Below are positions 1 through 8,383 of a DNA stretch of 22,539 bases, in pieces. The stretch is from an uncultured Bacilli bacterium (GTDB lineage: Bacteria > Bacillota_I > Bacilli_A > RF39 > UBA660), in assembly GCA_944358665.1 (NCBI GenBank), contig CALVRP010000075.1, positions 1 through 22,539 of the forward strand, read 5' to 3'. The translations under genes were made by a program, and so were the position numbers. Position 1 is the stretch's first letter, and every line of letters begins with the position of its first letter. A model generated the notes under the pieces. It made no database searches and had not been told where the DNA came from. It worked only from the letters and a program-made list of their open reading frames with translations.

Positions 1-2310
1 CATTTGTGTCAAATCATTCGTTCCAAAACTAAAGAATTCCGCTTCACTAGCTATATCATCAGCTAATATCGCACTTCTTGGTACCTCAATCATTGTTCCA
101 ACTTTATAATCCACTTCTACATGGTTATCAGCCATAACCTCTTTAGCTGTATTATTAATAATTTCTTTTAAATATTTAAATTCATTAATATCACTTGTCA
201 ATGGAATCATAATTTCTGGATAAACATGAATTCCTTTTTTCTTTTTATTAATTGCTGCTTCGATAATCGCTGTCGTCTGCATTACAGCAATCTCTGGATA
301 AGTAATCGCTAAACGACACCCACGATGTCCCATCATTGGATTCACTTCTTTTAAATTATCAATAACTTCGCTAATTTCTTCTTTAGTCATTTTAAAATAC
401 TTAGCTAATTTATTAATTTCTTTTTCAGTTTTCGGTAAAAATTCATGTAATGGTGGATCTAAATATCTGATAATTACATTCTTTCCATCCATAACATCAA
501 ATAAACCTTCAAAATCTTTTCTTTGCATTGGTAATATTTCTTCTATTGCTTGCATCCGTTCTTCTTTATTTCTAGCGATTATCATTTTTCTAATTGCAAA
601 TATTTTTTCTTCTTCAAAAAACATGTGTTCAGTTCGACAAAGGCCAATACCTTCAGCCCCGAAATTTAAAGCCGCTAGGGCATCTTTTGGTGTATCAGCA
701 TTAGCTTTAACACCTATTTTTTTGATTTCCTTAGCCCAACTTAAAAACTTTTCAAAATTACCGGCTAGACTAGTTTCTTTTGTTGCCACTTTACCTTCAT
801 AAACATTACCAGTAACGCCATCCAAAGAAATTTCATCACCCTCTCGGTATGTTTTACCATTAGCAATCATTGTTTTTTTATTTTCATCAACAACAATATC
901 ACGGCAACCACTAATACAACAACGACCAATACCACGGGCCACCACCGCCGCATGAGATGTCATTCCACCTCTTACAGTTAAAAAACCAACTGCACTGTTC
1001 ATGCCTTCAATATCTTCTGGTGAAGTCTCATTTCTTACTAAAATAGCATCAATGTTTTTTTGCTTAGCATTAGTAACACTTTTGACATCAAAATAAATTT
1101 TACCACTAACAGCTCCTGGCGACGCTGGTAATCCCGTTGTAATTTTTTTTGCATTAGCTAAACTTTCTTCTTCAAATGTTGGATGAAGAAGATCATCAAT
1201 TTTATCAGGGCTAACTCGCATGATTGCTTCTTCTTTAGTAATTAAACCTTCTTCTTCCATTGAAACCGCAATATTTAAAGCTGCCAAAGTCGTTCTTTTA
1301 CCACTTCTAGTTTGCAGCATATAAAGTTTACCTTTTTCCACTGTAAATTCCATATCTTGCATATCTCTATAATGATTTTCTAAAATTTTAGAAATATCTT
1401 TCAATTCTTTATAAATTTTCGGATAATCTCTTTCCATAGCTTCTATCGATTTAGGTGTTCTAACCCCAGCAACAATATCTTCTCCTTGAGCCTTTTCTAA
1501 GAATTCACCATATAACTTATCCTCACCATTGGCTGGATTCCTAGAAAAAGCTACGCCAGTTAATGAATCGTCGGTTAAATTACCATAAACCATTGATTGA
1601 ACATTAACAGCTGTCCCCAAACTTTCACTTATATTATTCATTTTACGATAAATAATAGCTCGTTCATTATGCCAAGAACGGAAAACTGCCGCAACTGATT
1701 CTATTAACTGTGTTTCCATATCTTGTGGGAAACTTTCGCCAATTAATTTTTTATATAAATCTTTATAACTCATCGCGATTTCATACATATCTTCGGCATT
1801 TAATTTTAAATCATCACTTACACCTTTTTCTTTTTTCTTACTTTCTAAAATATTTTCAAATTTATCCTTATCCATACCTTTAACAACATTAGCAAACATC
1901 ATAATAAGTCTCCGATAAGAATCATAAATAAATCGCATATTATCTTCACTTGTCGAAAGAGCTTTCGCAATTTCATCATTTAAACCCAAATTTAAAATAG
2001 TATCCATCATACCTGGCATGCTTACTGGTGAACCACTACGAACTGAAAGTAATAAAGGATTATTTTCGTCTCCTGCTGTTTTACCAGTTACCTTTTCTAA
2101 TTTATTAAGAGCATTTAAAATTTCTTCTTTTAAAGAATCACTTACCACTTCATTATCCGCATAATATTTATTGCAAGCTTCTGTTGTAACCGTAAAACCG
2201 TTCGGAACTGGAAGTCCCATATTTATCATTTCTGCCAAATTAGCGCCTTTACCACCTAATAAATCACGCATATCTTTATTACCTTCATTAAATAAATAAA
2301 CATATTTCAT
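1..2310 (-). CDS. ppdK: Pyruvate, phosphate dikinase (N-terminal 770 codons; 3' end outside window)
   Basis: Interconverts pyruvate, ATP and phosphate with PEP, AMP and pyrophosphate in the cytoplasm; in anaerobes it often works glycolytically. Read from the ATG at 2310, the frame stays open to base 1. An ATP-grasp-type N-terminus contains LLGGKGANLAEM and SVRSGSPVSMPGMMDT. The swivelling phosphohistidine domain has GGMTSHAAVVARG with the catalytic His at residue 453. The TIM-barrel PEP domain has GLCRTEHMFF and GHRGCRL, and the window ends in SFGTNDLTQM. The family is about 875 residues, so roughly 100 C-terminal residues, including the catalytic Cys region, are missing only because the window stops. 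An in-frame ATG two codons upstream is less likely because the GGAG at its 5' side would be only 2 nt away; from 2310 the spacing is 8 nt. Monocistronic start, with its own extended -10 promoter. Confidence 0.97.
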   Translation of the reverse strand, partial: MKYVYLFNEGNKDMRDLLGGKGANLAEMINMGLPVPNGFTVTTEACNKYYADNEVVSDSLKEEILNALNKLEKVTGKTAGDENNPLLLSVRSGSPVSMPGMMDTILNLGLNDEIAKALSTSEDNMRFIYDSYRRLIMMFANVVKGMDKDKFENILESKKKEKGVSDDLKLNAEDMYEIAMSYKDLYKKLIGESFPQDMETQLIESVAAVFRSWHNERAIIYRKMNNISESLGTAVNVQSMVYGNLTDDSLTGVAFSRNPANGEDKLYGEFLEKAQGEDIVAGVRTPKSIEAMERDYPKIYKELKDISKILENHYRDMQDMEFTVEKGKLYMLQTRSGKRTTLAALNIAVSMEEEGLITKEEAIMRVSPDKIDDLLHPTFEEESLANAKKITTGLPASPGAVSGKIYFDVKSVTNAKQKNIDAILVRNETSPEDIEGMNSAVGFLTVRGGMTSHAAVVARGIGRCCISGCRDIVVDENKKTMIANGKTYREGDEISLDGVTGNVYEGKVATKETSLAGNFEKFLSWAKEIKKIGVKANADTPKDALAALNFGAEGIGLCRTEHMFFEEEKIFAIRKMIIARNKEERMQAIEEILPMQRKDFEGLFDVMDGKNVIIRYLDPPLHEFLPKTEKEINKLAKYFKMTKEEISEVIDNLKEVNPMMGHRGCRLAITYPEIAVMQTTAIIEAAINKKKKGIHVYPEIMIPLTSDINEFKYLKEIINNTAKEVMADNHVEVDYKVGTMIEVPRSAILADDIASEAEFFSFGTNDLTQM

Positions 2311-2339
2311 GTGCATCGCTCCTTTTTTATTCTTTTACA

Positions 2340-2348
2340 ATTATAACA
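2340..2348 (-). promoter_or_regulatory. Extended -10 promoter upstream of ppdK
   Basis: On the minus strand the bases read TGTTATAAT, a TGn-extended -10 box about 30 nt before the ppdK start codon. No good -35 box is seen 17 nt upstream, which is common for extended -10 promoters. The element lies in the 55-nt gap after the recombinase gene. Confidence 0.5.
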
Positions 2349-2365
2349 AATTTCCTAAACTTTTC

Positions 2366-3223
2366 CTAGTTTTTTTTAGCTCTCGGATGTGAACTTAAGT
2401 AAACCGACCTTAATCTTTCATTAGAAACATGAGTGTAGATCCCCGTTGTCGATAAATTTTCATGACCCAATAAATCACCAACACTTTTTAAATCTGCTCC
2501 ATCATTCAGCATATGCGTCGCATAAGTATGTCTTAGTGTGTGTGGTGTTACTTTAACATTTATATGAGCTTTCAAAGCCGTATCACTAACTATTTTACGG
2601 ACAGTTCGCTCATTCAACTTATCACCTTTAGTATTGGTAAATAAATAAATTTCATGATAATTTTTTAAATATTTATTTAATAATTTTTCTAGATTAGAAC
2701 CATAAAAAACAATTCGCTCTTTTCTTCCCTTACCAAAGACATATATTTTACGTTCGGAAAAATTAATATCGCTTACTTTAATATTCACAAGTTCACTAAC
2801 CCTAATCCCTGTAGAATAAAGCATTTCTAATACTAAAGCATCTCTAAGTCCCCACTTATTATTAATATCTGGGGTTTTTAAAAGCTTTTCTAAATCTTCA
2901 TAATTTAAATAATTAGGAAGCTTTTTATCTTTTTTGGGATTACTTATTAAATACATGGGATTAAATTCAATCTTATCTTCATTTTCCAAATATTTATAAA
3001 AACTCTTAAGAGTACTAATATGTCTTGAAATAGTTGTCGCACTATATTTTTTATCATACAAGCTTCTGATATAACCTCTAATATCATTAACTGTAATATT
3101 ATTGATATTTTTATTTTTAAAAAAGGAAAAAAAATCTAATAAATCCTTATGATAACTATTATATGTGTGCTTAGAAAAACCTCTATTATTAATATAATTT
3201 AAAAACTTATCTAATTCTTGCAT
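2366..3223 (-). CDS. Xer-type tyrosine recombinase (XerC/XerD family)
   Basis: Site-specific recombinase, 285 aa, close to the ~295 aa usual for XerC/XerD, whose role is resolving chromosome dimers at dif. The N-terminal SAM-like core-binding domain spans about residues 1-90. The catalytic domain has the complete set: Arg141 in STGIRVSEL, Lys165 in GKGRKER, His228 and Arg231 in TPHTLRH, His254 in LLGHE and nucleophile Tyr263 in GIYTHVS. The spacing between these residues matches E. coli XerD. The start overlaps the stop of the upstream gene by one base (TAATG), so translation is coupled to the unknown 258-aa protein. Nothing nearby suggests an integrase of a mobile element: no att repeats, tRNA or phage genes. 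XerC, XerD or a single-recombinase variant cannot be told apart from sequence alone. Confidence 0.9.
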   Translation of the reverse strand: MQELDKFLNYINNRGFSKHTYNSYHKDLLDFFSFFKNKNINNITVNDIRGYIRSLYDKKYSATTISRHISTLKSFYKYLENEDKIEFNPMYLISNPKKDKKLPNYLNYEDLEKLLKTPDINNKWGLRDALVLEMLYSTGIRVSELVNIKVSDINFSERKIYVFGKGRKERIVFYGSNLEKLLNKYLKNYHEIYLFTNTKGDKLNERTVRKIVSDTALKAHINVKVTPHTLRHTYATHMLNDGADLKSVGDLLGHENLSTTGIYTHVSNERLRSVYLSSHPRAKKN

Positions 3224-3999
3224 TAAAACATCATCTTCGTTTGTCCAGGAATTTGGTTTTTATCTTCTTTACGATCAAGACTTATTAATAAAGCTTCTCT
3301 TCTAGTATAAAGCTCTTCTAATTTCAAAGCTTGGCCTTGTTGCAGTGTTGAATCAGAAAAGACTTCATTTTGAAGGTCATTAATCTCTGACTCCACTAAT
3401 TCTAAATTTCTTTCATCACTTTTTATTATATTAGCATCACTTAAATCGACAACCAATGGATATACATCCACCTTTTCACCAAGCTCTATTTTCTTTTTCA
3501 AAAGCATTGATTTACGAAGTTTACGATACTCACATAAACGACTAATTAGCATACCTTCATTCTTATTCATTAAAGCATCTCTAACAATGTAATCGCCATA
3601 TCTATCAAAAGCATCTCTAACATCAACATTATGATAATAATCATCCATCAACTTTTTCGCAAACAAATGAATTCTAAAGCTAACTTTATAATCAGTAACA
3701 TCAATCTCGCTACTTTTACCAAAATCTAAAGCAATTTTTCCTAATTCTTCCATATCCGCAAAAATTGGTTCTATCGACTTAGTCTTTTCCTGTTTTTGAT
3801 AAACAATTCTTGCATCTACAATATTAGTTTTCAACTTGTAACTATATCCAGCACAAAGGGCGTCCTTACTAGGATAAGTTACAGTATAAGCATCAATAAC
3901 CGCTAAAGGATTACGATAATCTTCATCAATCTTAATTCGGTAATATTCTCCACTTTCAGCTTTTAATAATAATGAATAAATTTTTCTTCCTTCTTTCAT
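3223..3999 (-). CDS. Conserved-looking protein of unknown function coupled to the Xer recombinase
   Basis: 258 aa, not recognised. No signal peptide or membrane segment is visible. The first ~60 residues look beta-rich (alternating strands such as IYSLLLKAESGEYYRIKI), and residues ~150-250 are rich in Glu, Lys and Leu and probably helical or coiled (SRLCEYRKLRKSMLLKKKIEL, then a second Leu/Glu-rich stretch). The C-terminus is polar and ends TKMMF. The start is well supported: GAGGTGG precedes the ATG by about 5 nt. It is the first gene of a two-gene operon; its TAA overlaps the recombinase ATG. The coupling suggests co-production with the recombinase, but gives no function. Confidence 0.8.
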   Translation of the reverse strand: MKEGRKIYSLLLKAESGEYYRIKIDEDYRNPLAVIDAYTVTYPSKDALCAGYSYKLKTNIVDARIVYQKQEKTKSIEPIFADMEELGKIALDFGKSSEIDVTDYKVSFRIHLFAKKLMDDYYHNVDVRDAFDRYGDYIVRDALMNKNEGMLISRLCEYRKLRKSMLLKKKIELGEKVDVYPLVVDLSDANIIKSDERNLELVESEINDLQNEVFSDSTLQQGQALKLEELYTRREALLISLDRKEDKNQIPGQTKMMF

Positions 4000-4017
4000 A
4001 ATTCCACCTCTTTTTTA

Positions 4018-4023
4018 ATTATA
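4018..4023 (-). promoter_or_regulatory. Likely -10 box for the unknown/Xer operon
   Basis: The minus strand reads TATAAT 18 nt before the start codon region, just downstream of the hairpin that ends the preceding gene. The corresponding -35 region is T-rich (TTTTTA) and not convincing. Confidence 0.4.
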
Positions 4024-4039
4024 CCTTATTTTAAGCAAA

Positions 4040-4066
4040 ATAAAAAGTAACTAATTAAGCTACTTA
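4040..4066 (-). terminator. Weak Rho-independent terminator after the small coiled-coil gene
   Basis: On the minus strand AAGTA pairs with TACTT, with inner partial pairing, followed by TTTTATTTT. It lies immediately after the TAA at 4067-4069. The stem is short and AT-rich. Confidence 0.5.
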
Positions 4067-4345
4067 TTACTTTCTTATTATATTTTGGTTTTCTTCTTCT
4101 CGAGGCTCAATATAGAACATTTCAGATAATACTTCGCCCACTATTTGATAATAATGTTCAGGACCCGCAAGCTTATCTTTTTCCTCAAGGATTAAGCCTT
4201 TTAATTCTTGAGCTTTTAATGAACTTTGACAAGTGTCCACTTTTTCTTCATAATCAAAGATTCTACTTTTAATTTCACTAATCTCTTCTTCTAATTCTTT
4301 TTTTCTAAATAGTAATTGAGCTTTAATTTGTGTGTTGTCGTTCAC
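4067..4345 (-). CDS. Small coiled-coil protein of unknown function (GTG start)
   Basis: 92 aa when started at the GTG at 4345. A longer reading to 4390 is possible, but the first 15 codons of that version contain the ribosome site itself: AAGGAGG lies 6 nt before this GTG, which decides the start. Residues ~8-40 (LFRKKELEEEISEIKSRIF) form a strong heptad-type helix, followed by a second acidic/basic helix to ~60 and a C-terminal segment with HYYQIVGEVLSEMF. There is no signal peptide or membrane span. It is a single-gene unit with a near-consensus promoter and its own terminator. Not recognised; the coiled coil suggests an oligomer or binding partner only. Confidence 0.75.
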   Translation of the reverse strand: MNDNTQIKAQLLFRKKELEEEISEIKSRIFDYEEKVDTCQSSLKAQELKGLILEEKDKLAGPEHYYQIVGEVLSEMFYIEPREEENQNIIRK

Positions 4346-4395
4346 ATTTTGCCTCCTTTCATTATTTTTTCTTCTAATTTTTTTCAACAAAACAT

Positions 4396-4423
4396 ATTAT
4401 ATATTTTTTTAATATTTTGTCAA
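4396..4423 (-). promoter_or_regulatory. Sigma-A-type promoter for the small coiled-coil gene
   Basis: Minus-strand TTGACA (4418-4423), 16-nt spacer, TATAAT (4396-4401). The predicted transcription start is about 45 nt before the GTG at 4345, which also argues against a start at 4390. Confidence 0.8.
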
Positions 4424-4448
4424 ATAAAAAAGTAGCGAATAACTACTT
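4424..4448 (-). terminator. Rho-independent terminator after the M14-M15 peptidase gene
   Basis: On the minus strand AAGTAG, 7-nt loop, CTACTT, followed by T-rich TTTTATTT. It lies 18 nt after the peptidase stop and abuts the next promoter. Confidence 0.7.
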
Positions 4449-4465
4449 ATATCAAATAAAGCAAA

Positions 4466-6226
4466 CTATTTTATCATTTTTTTTACATTTAAATTATAAT
4501 ACTCTTCTAAAGTCAAATTTTCATCAACAATTTTTTTGGCTAACTCTCGGCCTACATAGCGGAAATGCCACGGTTCATAACTATAACCAGTAACCGATTC
4601 CTTATCTTTTGGATATCTTAAAACAAATCCATATTTATAAGAATTTTTGGCTAACCACTGTAACTCTTCTTCTTCACCTGTTAAGTCATCATTATATTTT
4701 CCATTTTGAATTAATGCTACATCAATCGCAAGTCCTGTATGATGTTCAGATAAACCAGGTAAAGCCACCATATTATATGCTTCTTCTCCTCTTTCTTCCG
4801 GTTTTAAATAAAAATCCAAAATTTCTTGTTGCTTTTCTATCGTTCGGTATCCAGAATCGGCAATAATTCTATTAGTAAATATTTGATTTGCTTCTTTCTG
4901 CATCAACTTAAACCAAATTGCTGCTTCCTTTTCTAGTTTAATTGGTTCACCATCACTATTATTACGACCAACCATAATTAAATCTATCGGCATGTCTACT
5001 TCTTTAATAGGATTATCTTTATTTACTAAAACCATATAATTAAAATCTTCTAAATCATCCTTATGATACTGTGAAGACATAACTTTAATCGTTTCTACAA
5101 TAGCTTCTGTATTTTTACGCATAATTTTAGGATATATATTAAATGTAGAAAAATTTAAAAATTGTGATAATGGTGTTGAACGAATACCACCTAGTTCAAC
5201 TAATAACGTTCCTGGAACAATCGACTTCAATTTTGCATCCATTGTTGTATATGTTGTTGGTGTTCCAACTTGATAATTGGCAATAGCCGCATATTTAGCC
5301 GCAACTTTACGATTCACTCCTATATCTTTTTCACCAAATTCTTTATTCCAAGGATTTTCTTCAACCATTGTATCTTGATAATATACAATATCACCACAAC
5401 TATGATATATTAAAGATCCAACTAAATCATATTTTTCTTTTATATTTTTATAAAAATCAAATAAAGCAACATTTTCTGGTTCTATTTTTACTGGAAAAGA
5501 AACAGTTGGGCATCCAAGAACTCCCGGTTTAGTTTTATCTAGTGTATTTATCCTTGTCATTTTAGAATTATATATTTTTTTACCTTCTTTTAAAGCTTCT
5601 TTTATTTCTTCTAAAGCTACTCCATACTCTATATTAGAATTTAGATCAATTCCATTTCCATTACTAGCCCAATTAATTAAAGATCCTACTGATAAGTCTT
5701 GCTCTTTTAATATTTTCAAAACATTATTCATAAGTTGTTTATATTTATCATCAATTTTATCAATATCAAAGTGTCTAAACATATGCTGATGCGTTTTAAT
5801 ATCTCGATCTTGAAAATCTCTTACATAATCATCTTCTAATTTAGAATTTAAATAGTATTGCAAACAAATTAATTGTTCATGTTCTGGATTATCATTTTTA
5901 GGAATAACACTTCTAATTGCATTAGTAACTACAATTGTTCCCTCCGGATTAACAAAAGGAATAAAATGTAAAGTGTACTTACTCTCATCAATGAATTTTT
6001 CTTTACTAAGTTTTTCCATAAATTTTATTAAAAAAACATTACTAATAAGTTCAACAGCATGCGTTCCCGCCGTTAAAATAACGTGATCATTTCCGTGCCC
6101 ATAAGTATAGTGATCAATTGGAAAGCCAAACGTTGTATACCCAATTGGTTCTTCTTTTTTTATAACTTTTTTGTTCAATTTTTCCAAAATATCATTCATT
6201 TGTTCATAATCTAAAACCAGATTCAT
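4466..6226 (-). CDS. Fused zinc peptidase: M14-type carboxypeptidase plus M15B (VanY-type) D,D-carboxypeptidase
   Basis: 586 aa with two different zinc peptidase folds. Residues ~30-385 resemble M14 carboxypeptidases: HxxE zinc ligands His56 and Glu59 in AGTHAVEL, third ligand His275 in LIYHSCGD, and catalytic Glu344 in LLVELGG. The usual carboxylate-binding Arg of the N-R pair appears as Ser197 in GIDLNSN. Residues ~430-575 form an M15B VanY-type domain: SGYRT, SEHHTGLAID (ligands His495 and Asp502), and EPWHFRYVG (Glu551, His554). M15B enzymes cut D-Ala-D-Ala peptides; bacterial M14 relatives often cut D-Glu/diaminopimelate links. No signal peptide or membrane segment is visible, so a cytoplasmic role such as muropeptide recycling is inferred. 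Own promoter and terminator; GAGGTG ribosome site. Both domain calls are firm; substrate is not. Confidence 0.88.
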   Translation of the reverse strand: MNLVLDYEQMNDILEKLNKKVIKKEEPIGYTTFGFPIDHYTYGHGNDHVILTAGTHAVELISNVFLIKFMEKLSKEKFIDESKYTLHFIPFVNPEGTIVVTNAIRSVIPKNDNPEHEQLICLQYYLNSKLEDDYVRDFQDRDIKTHQHMFRHFDIDKIDDKYKQLMNNVLKILKEQDLSVGSLINWASNGNGIDLNSNIEYGVALEEIKEALKEGKKIYNSKMTRINTLDKTKPGVLGCPTVSFPVKIEPENVALFDFYKNIKEKYDLVGSLIYHSCGDIVYYQDTMVEENPWNKEFGEKDIGVNRKVAAKYAAIANYQVGTPTTYTTMDAKLKSIVPGTLLVELGGIRSTPLSQFLNFSTFNIYPKIMRKNTEAIVETIKVMSSQYHKDDLEDFNYMVLVNKDNPIKEVDMPIDLIMVGRNNSDGEPIKLEKEAAIWFKLMQKEANQIFTNRIIADSGYRTIEKQQEILDFYLKPEERGEEAYNMVALPGLSEHHTGLAIDVALIQNGKYNDDLTGEEEELQWLAKNSYKYGFVLRYPKDKESVTGYSYEPWHFRYVGRELAKKIVDENLTLEEYYNLNVKKMIK

Positions 6227-6243
6227 AATTTCACCTCGGGCTT

Positions 6244-6272
6244 ATTATACTATATTTTTTAATCTTTAGCAA
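6244..6272 (-). promoter_or_regulatory. Sigma-A-type promoter for the M14-M15 peptidase gene
   Basis: Minus-strand TTGCTA (6267-6272), 17-nt spacer, TATAAT (6244-6249), about 18 nt before the start codon. It immediately follows the topA terminator. Confidence 0.7.
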
Positions 6273-6293
6273 AATAAAAAGCAACTACTTTTT
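6273..6293 (-). terminator. Probable terminator after topA
   Basis: Minus-strand AAAAAG, 6-nt loop, CTTTTT then ATTTT; the hairpin includes the topA TAG stop. The stem is AT-rich and weak, but its position is right. Confidence 0.5.
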
Positions 6294-8315
6294 ATAATCG
6301 CAGTTACTACATTTTATTTTACCATTTTTCTCCGTTAACATACCACCACATTCTGGACATTTCTCACCAGTCGGTTTATCCCAATAAGCTGTTTTACACT
6401 CTGGCCAGTTATTGCATCCATAAAAAATTTTCCCTCTTTTACTTCTTTTCTCTACAATTTTACCATCTTCACAATTTGGACAATCACAAATAATAGCTTC
6501 TTCTCTTGGTTCTTGCTTTATATACTTACATTTTGGAAAATTACTGCAAGCCACAAATTCACCATAACGTCCTTTTCTAATAACTAAAGGATGGCCACAT
6601 TCTGGACACATTTCTCCAGTCTTTTCTGCTTCTTTTTTTGGTAGTTTTTCTAAAGCATCTTCAACAGCCGGTTCAAAATCTTTATAAAAATTTTCTAAAA
6701 CTTCATACCAGACTTCCTTACCATCAGCAATTTTCTCTAAATCATCTTCCATATTAGCAGTATATTCAACATTAATTAAGTTAGAGAAACATTCTTGAAG
6801 ACGATCCGTTACTTCAATACCGATATCAGTTGGAACAAACTTTTTCTTATCTAAAACCACATAACCTCTTTTTTTGATATTACTAATAATTGTCGCATAA
6901 GTACTAGGTCTACCAATACCAGATTCTTTTAACGCTTTTATTAATGAAGCTTCGGTATATCTTGCTGGTGGTTGCGTAAAGTGTTGCTCTTTAATAATAT
7001 CATTAGAAACAATAATATTAGATTTATATTTATCAAATGGCGGTAAAACCGTGTCTTTAGTATCTTCGTAATCACCATAAGCTTTTAAATAACCATCAAA
7101 AACAATAATTTGACCAGTTGCTTTAAACTGATAGTCATTATTGTTTAAAATAACGGTTGTTCCTTCTACTTTAGCTGGCGCCATAAGACTTGCTAAAGCT
7201 CGGTAATAAATCATTCGATATAATTTAAATTCATCATTAGTTAAATAAGGTTTGACACTTTCTGGAGTTCTATTAATACTAGTTGGTCTAATCGCCTCAT
7301 GAGCATCTTGAACATTTTCTGTTTTCTTACCAACCTTAACACTACCGGTATATTCTTTTCCATATTTTCCTTCAATAAAACCAAAAGCTTCCTTAACAAA
7401 CTCATTAGAAAGTCTAATTGAATCAGTACGCATATAAGTAATCAAACCAACTGTTTCATCTTCTAAGTCAATTCCCTCGTATAACTTTTGGGCAACCATC
7501 ATCGTTTTAGATGATGACATATTTAATTTATTTGAAGCATCTTGCTGGAGCGTACTTGTTATATATGGCGCTTTAGAGGTTTTATTTTTTAATTTTTTAT
7601 CAATACTTTCAATCTCAAAAGCATTTGATAATTTGGCTAAAATATCATTAGCCTCCACCTCATTTTTAATTTCAATTTTTTTATGTTTATATTGAAATAA
7701 AGCCGCTTGAAACTCATTAAAATCGGCAGTTATCGTCCAATATTCTTCCGCTTTAAAGGCATCAATTTCTCGCTCCCGGTCAACAATTAATTTTAAGGCC
7801 ACACTTTGAACACGACCCGCACTACTACCATCTGTTTTAGATTTAATAAATTTACTTAGTCTAAAGCCAATAATTCTATCTAAAATTCTTCTTGTCTCTT
7901 GACTATTAACTAAATTTTGATCAATTTTACGTTCATGTTTAAAAGCCTCTTTAATTGCATTTTGCGTAATTTCATTAAAAGTTACTCGGCTATATTTATC
8001 ATTAGAAAGACCTAAAGCATCATATAAATGCCAACTAATAGCCTCTCCTTCCCGGTCTGGATCGGTTGCTAATATGACTTTATCAGATTTTTCAGCTTCT
8101 TTTTTTAATTCCGTAATAACGCTTTTCTTGCCTTTTATTGTTTTATAATCCGGTTTAAAATGATTATCAACGTCAACTCCTAGACCAAACTTACCTTTAG
8201 TTGATAAATCTCTAATATGTCCTTTACTCGACGATACAACATAATCTTTACCTAAATATTTACCAATTGATTTTACTTTTGTTGGTGATTCCACTATAAC
8301 TAAATTCTTTGCCAT
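6285..8315 (-). CDS. topA: DNA topoisomerase I (type IA)
   Basis: 676 aa, a normal length for bacterial topoisomerase I, which relaxes negative supercoils through a 5'-phosphotyrosine bond. The N-terminal Toprim domain has VIVESPTKVKSIGKYLG (Glu9) and TDPDREGEA (Asp85, Asp87). SAGRVQSVAL lies at about 165-174. The active-site region GLITYMRTDS puts the nucleophile at Tyr294, and GIGRPSTYA at ~467-474 is also typical. The C-terminus carries three zinc ribbons, with Cys pairs near residues 570/573 with 590/596, 612/615 with 634/640, and 653/656 with 669/672. The start has AAGGAGG at good spacing and a near-consensus promoter. The downstream hairpin overlaps the stop. Chromosomal housekeeping gene with all key residues intact. 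Confidence 0.98.
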   Translation of the reverse strand: MAKNLVIVESPTKVKSIGKYLGKDYVVSSSKGHIRDLSTKGKFGLGVDVDNHFKPDYKTIKGKKSVITELKKEAEKSDKVILATDPDREGEAISWHLYDALGLSNDKYSRVTFNEITQNAIKEAFKHERKIDQNLVNSQETRRILDRIIGFRLSKFIKSKTDGSSAGRVQSVALKLIVDREREIDAFKAEEYWTITADFNEFQAALFQYKHKKIEIKNEVEANDILAKLSNAFEIESIDKKLKNKTSKAPYITSTLQQDASNKLNMSSSKTMMVAQKLYEGIDLEDETVGLITYMRTDSIRLSNEFVKEAFGFIEGKYGKEYTGSVKVGKKTENVQDAHEAIRPTSINRTPESVKPYLTNDEFKLYRMIYYRALASLMAPAKVEGTTVILNNNDYQFKATGQIIVFDGYLKAYGDYEDTKDTVLPPFDKYKSNIIVSNDIIKEQHFTQPPARYTEASLIKALKESGIGRPSTYATIISNIKKRGYVVLDKKKFVPTDIGIEVTDRLQECFSNLINVEYTANMEDDLEKIADGKEVWYEVLENFYKDFEPAVEDALEKLPKKEAEKTGEMCPECGHPLVIRKGRYGEFVACSNFPKCKYIKQEPREEAIICDCPNCEDGKIVEKRSKRGKIFYGCNNWPECKTAYWDKPTGEKCPECGGMLTEKNGKIKCSNCDYKK

Positions 8316-8340
8316 ATGTTCCTCCTTTTCATCATTATAT

Positions 8341-8369
8341 TTTATACACCATTATCACTTTTATGTCAA
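8341..8369 (-). promoter_or_regulatory. Sigma-A-type promoter for topA
   Basis: Minus-strand TTGACA (8364-8369), exactly 17 nt, TATAAA (8341-8346). It sits in the 68-nt gap after the PP2C gene, so topA can be transcribed independently. Confidence 0.8.
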
Positions 8370-8383
8370 ATATATTTAAAAAT

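Noticed and set aside
2366..3223. Tyrosine recombinase as the integrase of a mobile element
   Set aside because: Length and motif spacing match XerC/XerD, and there are no att repeats, tRNA, or phage or conjugation genes nearby.
4346..4390. In-frame extension of the small coiled-coil protein to 4390
   Set aside because: The extension contains the AAGGAGG ribosome site and begins at about the predicted transcription start; the GTG at 4345 is the better start.
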